A DNA stretch of 64,000 nt from Desulfobaccales bacterium (GTDB taxonomy: Bacteria > Desulfobacterota > Desulfobaccia > Desulfobaccales > 0-14-0-80-60-11): positions 1 through 64,000 of the forward strand of contig JBBFLF010000015.1 in assembly GCA_037481655.1 (NCBI GenBank), in the 5' to 3' direction. Position numbers and translations under genes: made by a program. This document shows, piece by piece, positions 24,158 through 33,175 of the stretch. Positions within the stretch are counted from its first letter, which is position 1, and each line of letters opens with the position of its first letter. The notes under the pieces are model-generated. The model was not told the DNA's origin and did no database searches. It saw only the letters and a list, made by a program, of their open reading frames with translations.

Positions 24158-26605
24158 TCAGCCCGTCTGTCCCCCGGAGCTCCCTGCGAACCCCACCACC
24201 GCCGCAGCCGGAATCAGCGCCGCGTAGCAGAGGGCGCCCGCTGTCAAAGTGAGGCTGACGCCCCAGGCCAGCCCCAGGATGGCTGCGGCCCCGGCCGCCA
24301 GCACTCCCGCCGCGCCGTTGATCCCCCAGAACCAGGGGGTGGGCCGGGCATCCTGCTGCATCACCAGGCGCATGCCGGTGGGGAAGCCGCAGCCCATGAG
24401 GAGCCCCGCCGGGGCAATAATGGCCACGCTCAGCACCCCCCGCCAAAAGAGGGGAGTGCTTTCCGCTCCCGCCAACACTCCCGGCACCCATATCGGCAGG
24501 CTCCCCAGGTAGGCGGCGGTGAGGAGGGCCCAGACGAAAAGCCACCCCGGCCGGATGAGCGGCAAGGCCCCGGACAACAGGCTTCCTAATCCGGTGGTGA
24601 AGATGAGGCTGAAGAGCACCAGGCTGAGGCCATGGAAGGGGTGCCCCAGAAAGACCCCCAATCGCTGGAACAACCCGATCTCCACCATCATGAAGCCCAC
24701 CCCGATGAGGAGGAAATAGGCGGTGCCGCCGGCGATGAGCCTGGCCGGCACCTCCCGCACCGCCGGCCGCAAGGGCACGATGATGGTCAGGGTCACCAAA
24801 AACAAGGAGATCGCCAGGATCAGAAGCAGGGTAAAAGCGGCCAGGAAATTGCCCATCAGCGCCCCCCCGGGGGTGGACTGGCGGGCCAAGGGGAACCAGG
24901 CGCTGGGACGGTGAAAAGGCAGGTGGTTGAAAAAGAAAGGCCGGTCATCTGTGGGCGGCCGCACATCCAGGAGGAAGCTGGCGGAAAGTTCATCCAGGGC
25001 CTGACGGCTCCCTGCACCCAGAATGGCCTGCCAGGAGGGGGAGGCTGGCGGGTTGTGGGGATGCAACAACAGCCGGTAATCATACTCAAGCACCGCTTGC
25101 TCCAAAGCCGCCAAGTCCTGGGCTATCCAAGGTGAGGCGGCGATGAGCAGGGTGGCCATCTTGCCGCTGGAGACGGCAAAGAGATACTCCTTCGGGTCCC
25201 TGACGCCTTGCTCCAGCAGGGTGGCCACCGCTAGACTGAGGAGACGGCTGAATTCGTCCACCTCCCCGGGGCTGTACCAGCGGCTGACGCTGAAGACGCC
25301 TTTGGGAGTCAGGCGAGAAAGAAAGGTGCGCCAGGCCTCCACGGTGTAAAGCCCGTTTTCGCTGGTAGTAAAGCCGCCGGCGGCGTTGGCCCGCTCATCC
25401 CCCGCCAGGCTCATTTGGATGATGTCAAATGTCTCCGGGTTCCGGGTGAACCAGTTGCGGGCCTCCGCGGCCAAAAGGCGGACGCCGGGGAGGTGCGCCA
25501 GCCCGGCAAACCGGGAGATCTCCGGGTGCCGGGTCACCAGGTCCACCAGAATGGGATTGAGTTCCAGGCCGGTGATGTCCCGGCGGCCGAAGACCCAGGC
25601 GGAGAGCACATCCCGGCCGCCGCCGGCCCCCACCACCGCCACCCGGGGGCGTTCCGGGAGAAAGTAGGCCAGATTCACCACGTCATACTTTAGGAACTCC
25701 ACTTCCTCCACCCGGCCTCGGAAGGGAAACATCTGGGCGTCGGAAAAGCCATCAGACCGCAGAATGCGGTGTTCCACCTTCAGGTTAGCCGGCAGGCGGG
25801 ATGAGGGCCCCCACAACATGGGCTCCTCGCTATCCATCCGGTGGACGGTCACCCGGGAAAAGTAGTTCCATTTTTCCGCCACCAATTTGAAGGGATTGCG
25901 GCGCTCCAGATCATCCTTGACCACCAGTGGCTGCAGACCATAGACGGTGAGCCCGTTGAGGAGGGCAAAGGCGGCCAAAGGGAGAGCCAGCCTGAGGCGG
26001 TGGGCCAGCCAGGCGGCGGCCGGCGGCGGCGCTTCCGGCGAGCCCCCCAGCCCGGAGCGGGCAAAGAGGCCGCCGGCGGCGATGGCCAGCACTCCTAGCC
26101 AGAGCACCGCCGAGGGGCCGTCAGTCAGGCTGAGGAGGCCCAGCACCGCCAGGCAGCCCACCGCCGCTCCCACCATGTCCACGCCATAAACCCGGCTCAC
26201 CGGGAAGGGGCTCTGGGTGAGAGCGAGACTGACGGTAATACCGGAAAAGATATAGGGCAGGGCGAGGAACACCGCTAGCAGCAGCCAGGCCAGCAAGGCG
26301 GTGAGGGACAGGGACACGGTCACCGGCAAAAGCAGCTGGCCCACCAGGGAGAAGACCATGCTCACCCCGAAGGCGGTGCTGAAATATGCCAGGTAATAGG
26401 ACAGACGGGCGGCATAGCGCTCCTGGCAATAGTAGACCCACACTGCGCCTAAGGTGAGGCCGAACATGGCCATGCTGATGGCGAAAAAGGCCAGATGATA
26501 CCACAAGATGACAGAAAGGATTCTGGTCTCTGCCAACTGGAACATCAGAGTGCAGGCAGTGATCAGAAATACTCCGGCATAGAAAAAGAGGGAATTACTG
26601 TTCAT
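24158..26605 (-). CDS. Membrane protein with spermidine synthase-like domain
   Basis: The protein has 815 residues. About seven membrane segments come first (starting NSLFFYAGVFLITACTLMFQ). A soluble part then holds a Rossmann methyltransferase/aminopropyltransferase-like core: VAVVGAGGGRDVLSAW, ITGLELNPILVDLV and DIIQMSLAGDE, near residues 320-430. At least six more membrane segments close it. Such fused proteins are widespread in bacteria and have no established reaction; true spermidine synthases keep a different acidic pocket, so polyamine synthesis should not be assumed. Its start overlaps the stop of the preceding gene by 11 bases, linking it to the surface-polysaccharide cluster. Confidence 0.7.
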   Translation of the reverse strand: MNSNSLFFYAGVFLITACTLMFQLAETRILSVILWYHLAFFAISMAMFGLTLGAVWVYYCQERYAARLSYYLAYFSTAFGVSMVFSLVGQLLLPVTVSLSLTALLAWLLLAVFLALPYIFSGITVSLALTQSPFPVSRVYGVDMVGAAVGCLAVLGLLSLTDGPSAVLWLGVLAIAAGGLFARSGLGGSPEAPPPAAAWLAHRLRLALPLAAFALLNGLTVYGLQPLVVKDDLERRNPFKLVAEKWNYFSRVTVHRMDSEEPMLWGPSSRLPANLKVEHRILRSDGFSDAQMFPFRGRVEEVEFLKYDVVNLAYFLPERPRVAVVGAGGGRDVLSAWVFGRRDITGLELNPILVDLVTRHPEISRFAGLAHLPGVRLLAAEARNWFTRNPETFDIIQMSLAGDERANAAGGFTTSENGLYTVEAWRTFLSRLTPKGVFSVSRWYSPGEVDEFSRLLSLAVATLLEQGVRDPKEYLFAVSSGKMATLLIAASPWIAQDLAALEQAVLEYDYRLLLHPHNPPASPSWQAILGAGSRQALDELSASFLLDVRPPTDDRPFFFNHLPFHRPSAWFPLARQSTPGGALMGNFLAAFTLLLILAISLFLVTLTIIVPLRPAVREVPARLIAGGTAYFLLIGVGFMMVEIGLFQRLGVFLGHPFHGLSLVLFSLIFTTGLGSLLSGALPLIRPGWLFVWALLTAAYLGSLPIWVPGVLAGAESTPLFWRGVLSVAIIAPAGLLMGCGFPTGMRLVMQQDARPTPWFWGINGAAGVLAAGAAAILGLAWGVSLTLTAGALCYAALIPAAAVVGFAGSSGGQTG

Positions 26606-28148
26606 TATCCACCGAGAGTGAAGAAATCTTTCTCACTAGAATGACTTCGTCATCCAAAAATTCCCACTGATATCCCCGGTTGCATTTGAGACGTGTCTGA
26701 AACCAAGTGTAGTCTTCGGAATCCATCACCAGGAAGGCATCGTATTGACGCAGGAAGTCATCCCAGGCCATGATGCGCAACGTGGGAAAGTGGCGTTTCA
26801 CCGCGGCCATAGCATGATAATCATCCACCGCCGCTCGGTTGTTCCCCCGAGCAATGGCCGCCTCCCAATCCAGCAGGAAATAATAGCGTTCCGGTTTGGA
26901 GGAATGGTAGGTCCGTTCCAGGAAGTCAACGGCCACGGGCACCACCACCGGGAGAGAGACGCAGCCGGGAGGCGCGATCTCCCGGGGAGGAGGAGTGGCA
27001 GGCCAGATGACGGCATAGAGGAGCGGGATGGTCAATTGTCCGGCCAAAAGGAGGGCGGGGAGCTTCCGCCTCAGATCTGCCCAGCCTCCAGGGAAGGACA
27101 CCTGCCGAAAATCCGGGAACCACATGAAGGCCAGGTTGCTCAACACCACCGCCCAGCCCAGGGTGCCGGGCAGAAAGTAGCGTTCCCAAAACACTGACAC
27201 CACAGTCCTGGACACCACCCAGGCAACGGCAGGCGGCAGGCAGATGAGGAGTGGGGCCAGCAGGTTCAGGTCCTCTCGGACCCTGAGGGTGCCAGAAGAT
27301 GCCGGTTCGGTCCCAGAAGAGGGTGCGGAGAATCTCTCTCCCTGCTGAGCCACCCACCACCACGCCAGAAAAATGAGCGCCAGGGGCAGGGCGTGCCCGA
27401 AGGAGGCCAGCAGGTCTTTAGCTCCGGGCACCGGAATCCACGAATAAGGGCTCGCAGTCTGGCGATGACGGGCCATGGGCCCCAGCCACGGGAGAAAGGC
27501 ACACCATCCCAAAAGCACCGCGATATACAGGGGGAGATGGAAGAGACGCCGCCGGACATCCGCGGCCACCGTGGCCATAAGAAAGACACCGCTGTAGAGG
27601 AGGCCGAAATAGTGAGACAAGACGAGGCCGGCGTGCACCAGGGCCTGCTGGCCGGCCAGCCGCCAGGTGGGTTTGTCCGCTGCCGCCCGCCTGGCATAGA
27701 GGTAAAGAGCCAGGCTGGCCAGCAGCAGAAAGAGTCCGTATGCACGGGCTTCCCGCACCTGCCGGACCACTGTCAAGGAGAGACAGAAGGCGGCGGTCAC
27801 TCCCAAGGCCGCGGTCCCCAAAGGATAGGACAGGCGCAAGGTTCGCCAGGTAACGGCGAACGCCCCCAAGGTGCATAGGCAGGATAACAGCCGGAGAGAG
27901 AATTCTGATTTCCCCCAGATCCAGCCCCAGCCCCAGGCCAGTAGGTAATACAGGGGCGGCGAGTTGTCCACCTGGTCGGCCAAGGCCGAAAGCATCCGGG
28001 TGGGGGTGGGCAGGCTCACCAGCATCGCGGTGAGCACCTCATCCCCCCAGAAAAAGTGGCGGTGGTGCAGAATGAGGAAGGCGCCGAAGAGGGAAGCCAT
28101 TCCCAGAACCGGGAGCCATCCTTCCGGAAGGGGGCGCTCAGAAGGCAT
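26595..28148 (-). CDS. Membrane glycosyltransferase-like protein (GT39/PMT type)
   Basis: The protein has 517 residues and about ten membrane segments. FFWGDEVLTAMLV between the first two carries the acidic motif found in lipid-linked sugar transferases of the GT-C group. PPLYYLLAWGWGWIWGKSEF and VREARAYGLFLLLASLALYL follow in the expected order. The last 120 residues are soluble (ERYYFLLDWEAAIARGNNRA). The likely role is transfer of a sugar from a lipid carrier on the outer face of the inner membrane. The start overlaps the deacetylase gene by 11 bases. The donor and acceptor are unknown. Confidence 0.65.
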   Translation of the reverse strand: MPSERPLPEGWLPVLGMASLFGAFLILHHRHFFWGDEVLTAMLVSLPTPTRMLSALADQVDNSPPLYYLLAWGWGWIWGKSEFSLRLLSCLCTLGAFAVTWRTLRLSYPLGTAALGVTAAFCLSLTVVRQVREARAYGLFLLLASLALYLYARRAAADKPTWRLAGQQALVHAGLVLSHYFGLLYSGVFLMATVAADVRRRLFHLPLYIAVLLGWCAFLPWLGPMARHRQTASPYSWIPVPGAKDLLASFGHALPLALIFLAWWWVAQQGERFSAPSSGTEPASSGTLRVREDLNLLAPLLICLPPAVAWVVSRTVVSVFWERYFLPGTLGWAVVLSNLAFMWFPDFRQVSFPGGWADLRRKLPALLLAGQLTIPLLYAVIWPATPPPREIAPPGCVSLPVVVPVAVDFLERTYHSSKPERYYFLLDWEAAIARGNNRAAVDDYHAMAAVKRHFPTLRIMAWDDFLRQYDAFLVMDSEDYTWFQTRLKCNRGYQWEFLDDEVILVRKISSLSVDNEQ

Positions 28149-29097
28149 CCTGTTCCTCCGGCCCTTGGCGAATAAGGGCCCTCAGCCTGAACCGCCACTC
28201 CTGCAGGCGGCCGAGATAATCATAGGCCCCCTGGAGCTTGCGGCGGAAATCGCTGAAGGAATCCTGTTGCAATACCAGGAGACGGGGGAGGAGGCGAGGC
28301 GGCCCGGGGAGACGGGGGCGGCCGTAGATGGTGGTGAAGATGAGGGAAATTCCCAGCTTTGACAGGCGGGCCAGGGCTGCCCAGGGCACCGAGGCGTAGC
28401 CGCCATAGGGCAGGGCCAAACACTGAGCCCGGAATCGGAGGTGCTCCTGCATGAGTTCCAGTCCGGTCTCCACTTCCGCCGTCGCCGCCGAGGCAGGCAG
28501 CCGCCCCAGGTCGGTATGACTGTGGCCGTGCAGAGCGAGCCCGACCCCGGCCTGATGGAGCTCCCGGACTTCCTGCCAGGTGAGGGGCCGCCACAGCTTC
28601 GGGAACCGACAGGCATGCGCCCGCCATGATGCCGGGAATTCCTCCCCTCCCTCCTCCGGCCGGCAGAAGCGGTAGCCCTGTGGCGCCATGAAGAGCACCT
28701 CCGGCCGGTCCACAAAGCCGGTGGTGAGGAAGAGATTGAGTTTCAACCCGTATTTCCTGGCCAAGGGCCACGCCACCCGATAAAAATCAGCATAGCCGTC
28801 ATCGAAGGTGAGGAGCACCGCCCTCGCAGGGAGGGGCACCTGACCTCGGGCGGCAGCGGCAAATTCCCCCAGGCTCAGGGTCTGCCACCCTTCCCGGGCC
28901 AGCTGGGCCAGCTGGGCCTCAAACTGCTGCGGCAGGAGGGAGTAAACGGGCTCATCGGGGTCCTCCACCAGTTCGGGCAGCACCCGGTGGTAACAGAGCA
29001 CCGGCACAAAACCGGCCTCCTGGCGCAGCCGACGGTCGAGCTCTCCCCATACCCGGGCGCCCAGGCGCGCCAGCCCAAGTTGGGTCCGCCGCCGCAT
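28138..29097 (-). CDS. Polysaccharide deacetylase family protein
   Basis: The protein has 319 residues. VPVLCYHRVLPE opens the NodB-type domain. LTFDDGYADFYRVAWPLARK provides the acidic metal-binding motif, and ALHGHSHTDLGRL the two histidines. QCLALPYGGYASVPWAAL near the end fits the later motifs. It probably removes acetyl groups from a surface glycan. No signal peptide is obvious. ATG 29097 is chosen because it follows the upstream stop codon by one base. It lies within a run of overlapping genes for glycan assembly. Confidence 0.82.
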   Translation of the reverse strand: MRRRTQLGLARLGARVWGELDRRLRQEAGFVPVLCYHRVLPELVEDPDEPVYSLLPQQFEAQLAQLAREGWQTLSLGEFAAAARGQVPLPARAVLLTFDDGYADFYRVAWPLARKYGLKLNLFLTTGFVDRPEVLFMAPQGYRFCRPEEGGEEFPASWRAHACRFPKLWRPLTWQEVRELHQAGVGLALHGHSHTDLGRLPASAATAEVETGLELMQEHLRFRAQCLALPYGGYASVPWAALARLSKLGISLIFTTIYGRPRLPGPPRLLPRLLVLQQDSFSDFRRKLQGAYDYLGRLQEWRFRLRALIRQGPEEQDAF

Positions 29098-29098
29098 G

Positions 29099-29950
29099 TT
29101 ACCCCCGCCCGAGGTGCAGGAGGCGCCTGAGATGCCAGCGCCGCTGAAACTCCCGGAAGCCCGGACCGTCATAACGCGGGGCTTTCTGCCGCCAGGCGTG
29201 CAGATAACCGAGCCAGATCTCCACCCCGCCGCGCCCGTACGGCCGGCTGGCCAGATGATACAGGCTGCTGGCCAGCACCCACAAGGGCGAGGCCCCGGCG
29301 AAATAGAGGGCCCGACCCTGACGCCGCCAGCCCCTGGCCCGGGGCTTCAGGTGCAGGGTGCGCAATTCCGGATCTGGGAAGGTTTCCGCCTGCCAGCCCC
29401 GGCGCAGCGCCTGAAGGGAGTCGATGCCCTCCCAGCCTTCCCCCGGCGCCAGGCCCCCCAGCTCCTCAAAACACTCCCGGCGCCAGCCCTTCAGCGCCCC
29501 GATCATGGCGAATTGCTGACCTCGCATGGGCACCACCCACCCGGAATGATAATCCCATACCGTCCCGGTGGCCACTCCCAGCCGGGGCCGGGCCCGGAAC
29601 TTCTCTAAAATGATCTCATAGTACCGGGGTCCCAAAAGAATATCGGCATCCAACACAAAAAGAAAATCATAAGCCGCCAGATCAAGCTGGGAAAAGCCGA
29701 AGGTCAGGGCCGCCACCAGCTGGCTGCCGGTATCCCGTGGTCCGGCCAGCGGTCGGCTGACCGGCAGGAGCCAGGGTTGTTTTCGGACGGCCGCCTGGAT
29801 GAGGACCCCGGTGTCGTCGGTGGAGCCGTCATCCACGATGACCCAGCGGGCGGGCGGCACGGTCTGGCGGGCCACGGAGACGAGGGTGAAGCCGAGGGTG
29901 GCCGCCTCATCCCGGGCCGCGGTGATGATGGCAAAACGGGGCTCAGACAT
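29099..29950 (-). CDS. Family 2 glycosyltransferase (A)
   Basis: The protein has 283 residues. AIITAARDEAATLGFTLVSV and VIVDDGSTDDTGVLI are the nucleotide-sugar fold, and FLFVLDADILLGPRYY supplies the DxD-like motif. KGWRRECFEELGGLAPGEGW and EGIDSLQALRRGW are typical of the acceptor side. One possible membrane-associated stretch lies near the end. The start ATG 29950 overlaps the upstream gene's stop by 8 bases. The sugar is unknown. Confidence 0.82.
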   Translation of the reverse strand: MSEPRFAIITAARDEAATLGFTLVSVARQTVPPARWVIVDDGSTDDTGVLIQAAVRKQPWLLPVSRPLAGPRDTGSQLVAALTFGFSQLDLAAYDFLFVLDADILLGPRYYEIILEKFRARPRLGVATGTVWDYHSGWVVPMRGQQFAMIGALKGWRRECFEELGGLAPGEGWEGIDSLQALRRGWQAETFPDPELRTLHLKPRARGWRRQGRALYFAGASPLWVLASSLYHLASRPYGRGGVEIWLGYLHAWRQKAPRYDGPGFREFQRRWHLRRLLHLGRG

Positions 29951-30992
29951 GAGGGGTCTCACGGAGAAACCGCCGCCGGAGTGTGAGGTGATCCTGACCT
30001 GGCTGCGGAAAGAAGAGGCCCGAGTCCTGGATGAAGCGGCTCTGGGGGAAGATGGCGGGAAACATCCAGAACAGGGCACCTCGCCATAAGCCCTGGGCAT
30101 ACCAAAGACCGAGGAGGCTTTCGAGACGCCGGCACCGGTCCCCCAGCATCCAAGTCCGGAGCAATCCGGGAAGGTCCCACAAAAGGACCACAACCAGGCG
30201 CCGAAGAAGGGCTAATGCCAAGCGGGGCAAGCCGGCATATTTGAGGACCAGCCCGGCGTCCGCCACCCCCTGCATCAGATTGATCCGCTTCATGGAGCCT
30301 TCCTGCCAACGATCGCAGGAGAGGACATGGTAGGTGATGGCTTTGGGGGCAACCGCCAGGGCAAAACCGGCCTGCCCCAGCCGCCAGAAGAAGTCGGTGT
30401 CGTGATCCCGCCGCAGGACCTCGGAGAAGCCTCCCAGGGATTCACAGAGCGACCGCCGAAACATAACGTTTCCTGTGGTGAGTCCATCAGGGGAGGGGAG
30501 CTGCCAGTCCCGGGACTGGCTTTCCCCCAGGACGCGGCGGGCCCGAGGGCCCAAGGCGGAGAGCACCTCCGGCGGCAGCGCCAACACCACCCGGCCGCCC
30601 ACGCAGGGGGCGCCGGTTTCCTGGGCCATCCGCCACAGTTCCCACAGCCAGGTGGATGCCGCCACCTCATCGTCATCGCAAAAAGCCACCCACTCCCCGG
30701 AGGCCAGCCGGAGACCGACATTGCGGGCGGCGCTGATGCCCCGGTTCTCCTGGCGGACATAGCGCAGCGGCACCGGGCCGGCCTGCCTGGCCGCGGCGGC
30801 CACCACCTCCGGGGTTTCGTCGGTGGAGCCGTCATCCACCACCAGGATCTCATACCGGAAGGCCCCCCGGGTCTCCTGCTTCAGAAGGCTCAGGAGGGCC
30901 CGGGCCAGTGACCCGGCCCGGTTGAAGGTGACCACCAGGACCGTGATGTCCGGAGCCACCGGGAGGTTCCTGGCGGACATGGGGGCGGTCAT
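29943..30992 (-). CDS. Family 2 glycosyltransferase (B)
   Basis: The protein has 349 residues. ITVLVVTFNRAGSLARALLS and ILVVDDGSTDETPEVV open the GT-A fold. RGISAARNVGLRLASGEWVA and FCDDDEVAA give the metal-binding aspartates, and LRRDHDTDFFWRLGQAG the catalytic-base region. A hydrophobic C-terminal part (LRRLVVVLLWDLPGLL) may dock on the membrane. It overlaps the flippase gene by 4 bases and the next transferase by 8. Confidence 0.85.
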   Translation of the reverse strand: MTAPMSARNLPVAPDITVLVVTFNRAGSLARALLSLLKQETRGAFRYEILVVDDGSTDETPEVVAAAARQAGPVPLRYVRQENRGISAARNVGLRLASGEWVAFCDDDEVAASTWLWELWRMAQETGAPCVGGRVVLALPPEVLSALGPRARRVLGESQSRDWQLPSPDGLTTGNVMFRRSLCESLGGFSEVLRRDHDTDFFWRLGQAGFALAVAPKAITYHVLSCDRWQEGSMKRINLMQGVADAGLVLKYAGLPRLALALLRRLVVVLLWDLPGLLRTWMLGDRCRRLESLLGLWYAQGLWRGALFWMFPAIFPQSRFIQDSGLFFPQPGQDHLTLRRRFLRETPHV

Positions 30993-32290
30993 CCCTTCTC
31001 CTGCCGGGTGGATAAGAGCCTAAAATACCACCAACTTTGCAGAGCCAATACCAGGGCGCTGTTCAGCAACATTGCCAAGGCCACCCCGATGAGACCCAGG
31101 GCATGCGTCAGCAGCAGTCCCAGGCTCAGGGTGGCCAGAAGTCGCACCTGGTAGATTTTGCAATTGACATCGGGCCGGCCCAGGGCCCAGATACCGCAGT
31201 CCACCGCCAGGGGCAAAGCGGACAGCCAGACCTGGACCGCCAGGAGGGCCAGAACCAAACCTTGGCCGGCAAACTGCGGTCCGTACAGCAATCGGATGAG
31301 ACGGTCGCCGCCTACTGCGACAAGGAGACAGACCCCTCCCACCAGCCCCCCCACCAGCAAGGTGTTAACCAGGACGAAGTGGCGCATCTCCTGAGCGCTT
31401 CCGGTTCCGAAAACCCGGACTGCCTTGGGGGTGAGGAAATTGCGGCTGCCCACAATGATGGGGTTGACAAACCCCACCACACTCAGACAGGCTGCCAGGA
31501 GTCCCACAGCATTGACCTCGCCCCGGGCTGCCAGTAGCCAGGGAAAGAAATAGTTACTGAGATTGAGGGCCAAATTGCCCCCTAAAATCCATTTCCCAAA
31601 AGTCCAGTGCCGGCTGAAGGCTATCCGGGTGGACGGAAACGAAATGGTGAGCTGCCGGCGGTTGTCCGCAAGCCATAAGGCCCCCACCACCCCTCCCGCC
31701 AGGGAGAAAACCCATAATGCAAGGCTGGCGGACAGGCTCCCCAGCCACGCCAGCAGGATCAGGCCACCGATCCTCAGGCCCGAGGCCACCAGGTCCACCC
31801 CCAGGGCTTTGCCCATCTCCAGGTGGGCAAAATACATGCGCCGGCAGAACTCCAGAAAGTAAATGCCCAGGCCGGTGGCCAGCAAAGTGGTGGGAACGGC
31901 GGCCAGGCCCGGATGGGCGCCCTGTCTCACCAGCAAGTAGGCCACCAGCCCCAGGAAAGGGAGCGCCAGCAGGGAGAAGGCTGCTTGCTGGAGCAGGACG
32001 CTGCCGGTGTAGGCGGCCACCTTGGAGGCCGGCAGGCGGGGGCGGAAGTAGGTGTACGGCAACCAGATGAGTACTTCCTGGAACTCCATGACCAGCCCCA
32101 AAAGGGTGATGGCCACCAGATACAGTCCCAGCTCCTCCTTGCCGCAGACCCGGCCCACAATCAGGGTGGTGGCAAAGGAGGCGGCCGCCACCACTCCCTG
32201 ATCCAGGAGGGTGAGCAGGCGGGGGCGGTCCAGGGCCGCGGTGAGCAGGAGGGCCCGCCGGCCTGAGGAAGTCGCCCGTTCCTGGGCCAT
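30989..32290 (-). CDS. Oligosaccharide flippase family membrane protein
   Basis: The protein has 433 residues with about twelve membrane segments. LLTLLDQGVVAAASFATTLI and GRVCGKEELGLYLVAITLL near the start are typical of the Wzx-like/MATE-type polysaccharide exporters. Further segments include GNLALNLSNYFFPWLLAARG and VQVWLSALPLAVDCGIW. It should flip lipid-linked sugar units across the inner membrane. ATG 32290 is preferred because agga lies just upstream; GTG 32314 would add eight residues. It is the first gene of the glycan cluster on this strand. Confidence 0.78.
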   Translation of the reverse strand: MAQERATSSGRRALLLTAALDRPRLLTLLDQGVVAAASFATTLIVGRVCGKEELGLYLVAITLLGLVMEFQEVLIWLPYTYFRPRLPASKVAAYTGSVLLQQAAFSLLALPFLGLVAYLLVRQGAHPGLAAVPTTLLATGLGIYFLEFCRRMYFAHLEMGKALGVDLVASGLRIGGLILLAWLGSLSASLALWVFSLAGGVVGALWLADNRRQLTISFPSTRIAFSRHWTFGKWILGGNLALNLSNYFFPWLLAARGEVNAVGLLAACLSVVGFVNPIIVGSRNFLTPKAVRVFGTGSAQEMRHFVLVNTLLVGGLVGGVCLLVAVGGDRLIRLLYGPQFAGQGLVLALLAVQVWLSALPLAVDCGIWALGRPDVNCKIYQVRLLATLSLGLLLTHALGLIGVALAMLLNSALVLALQSWWYFRLLSTRQEKG

Positions 32291-32434
32291 GTGATCCTGC
32301 TCTCCGTCCGGCACGGTGGGACACTCCCGAGGCTGATGCTGGCCGGTTCAGCAGTTGTCTTACCATAGCAGGACTGAGAGTGGCAACCCAGAGGCGGTGG
32401 CCCACCCCCTCCCCCGGCCGGCAAGAGACCCGGC

Positions 32435-33175
32435 TCACGCCGGCACCGTGTGGAAGAACTCGGCCAGCTCCGGATCGGCGGCCAGTTCCGGACCGGACCC
32501 CGCCTTCGCCACCCGGCCCTGGTCCAGGAAATAGGCCGCGTTGGCCTCGGGCAAGAGAAGGTGGGTCTCCAGTTGGCTGGCCACCATGAGGGTGAGGCCC
32601 TGGCCGCGGAGGGTGAGGAAGACCTGGCGGAACAGTTTCACAAACCGGGGGCTGAGGCCCAGGAAGGGCTCATCAAAGAGGAGCACCCCGGCCCCGCTCA
32701 TCAGGCCCCGACCCAAAGTGACCATGCGCTGCTGGCCGCCGCTTAAGACCCCGGCGGGCAGATGGCGGCGCTCCGCCAGATCGGGGAAGAGCCGATAGAC
32801 CTCTTCCAGGCGGCGGGCCAGATCCTGCCGGCGCACATAGGCCCCGATCTCCAGGTTCTCCTCGACGCTCAGGTCCGGAAAGACCTCCATGCCTTCGGGC
32901 ACCAGGACCACTCCCTTGGCCACCCGCTCCCACACCGGCAAAGCCTCGATGGGCTCGCCGTCCAGGAAGATGCGGCCCGCGGCCGGCACCAGCAGCCCGG
33001 CCACGGTGCGCAGCAGCGTGCTCTTGCCGGCGCCGTTGGGGCCGGTGAGAAGGGTGAGGGCCTTGGGGGGAGCCGCCAGGAAAAGGTTTTCAACCACCGG
33101 CCGGCCCCGGAGAATGACGGTGAGGCCCTGAATCTCAAGGCGAGGCGGCTCAGAGGCCGTCAGGCTCATCGGCAT
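32435..33175 (-). CDS. livF: Branched-chain amino-acid-type ABC transporter ATPase
   Basis: The protein has 246 residues. Walker A is LTGPNGAGKSTLLRTVAGLL, then VVLVPEGMEVFPDLSVEENL (LivF-like), the signature LSGGQQRMVTLGRGLM and Walker B VLLFDEPFLGLSP. The usual switch histidine is replaced: MVASQLETHLLL holds a Gln-Leu-Glu in that place. The start overlaps the upstream fused LivMG gene by 26 bases. This is the second ATPase of the Liv-type importer. Confidence 0.85.
   Translation of the reverse strand: MPMSLTASEPPRLEIQGLTVILRGRPVVENLFLAAPPKALTLLTGPNGAGKSTLLRTVAGLLVPAAGRIFLDGEPIEALPVWERVAKGVVLVPEGMEVFPDLSVEENLEIGAYVRRQDLARRLEEVYRLFPDLAERRHLPAGVLSGGQQRMVTLGRGLMSGAGVLLFDEPFLGLSPRFVKLFRQVFLTLRGQGLTLMVASQLETHLLLPEANAAYFLDQGRVAKAGSGPELAADPELAEFFHTVPA

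Noticed and set aside
24158-26605. Polyamine synthesis gene
   Set aside because: The core is only distantly spermidine synthase-like, and the large membrane parts and glycan context argue for another role.
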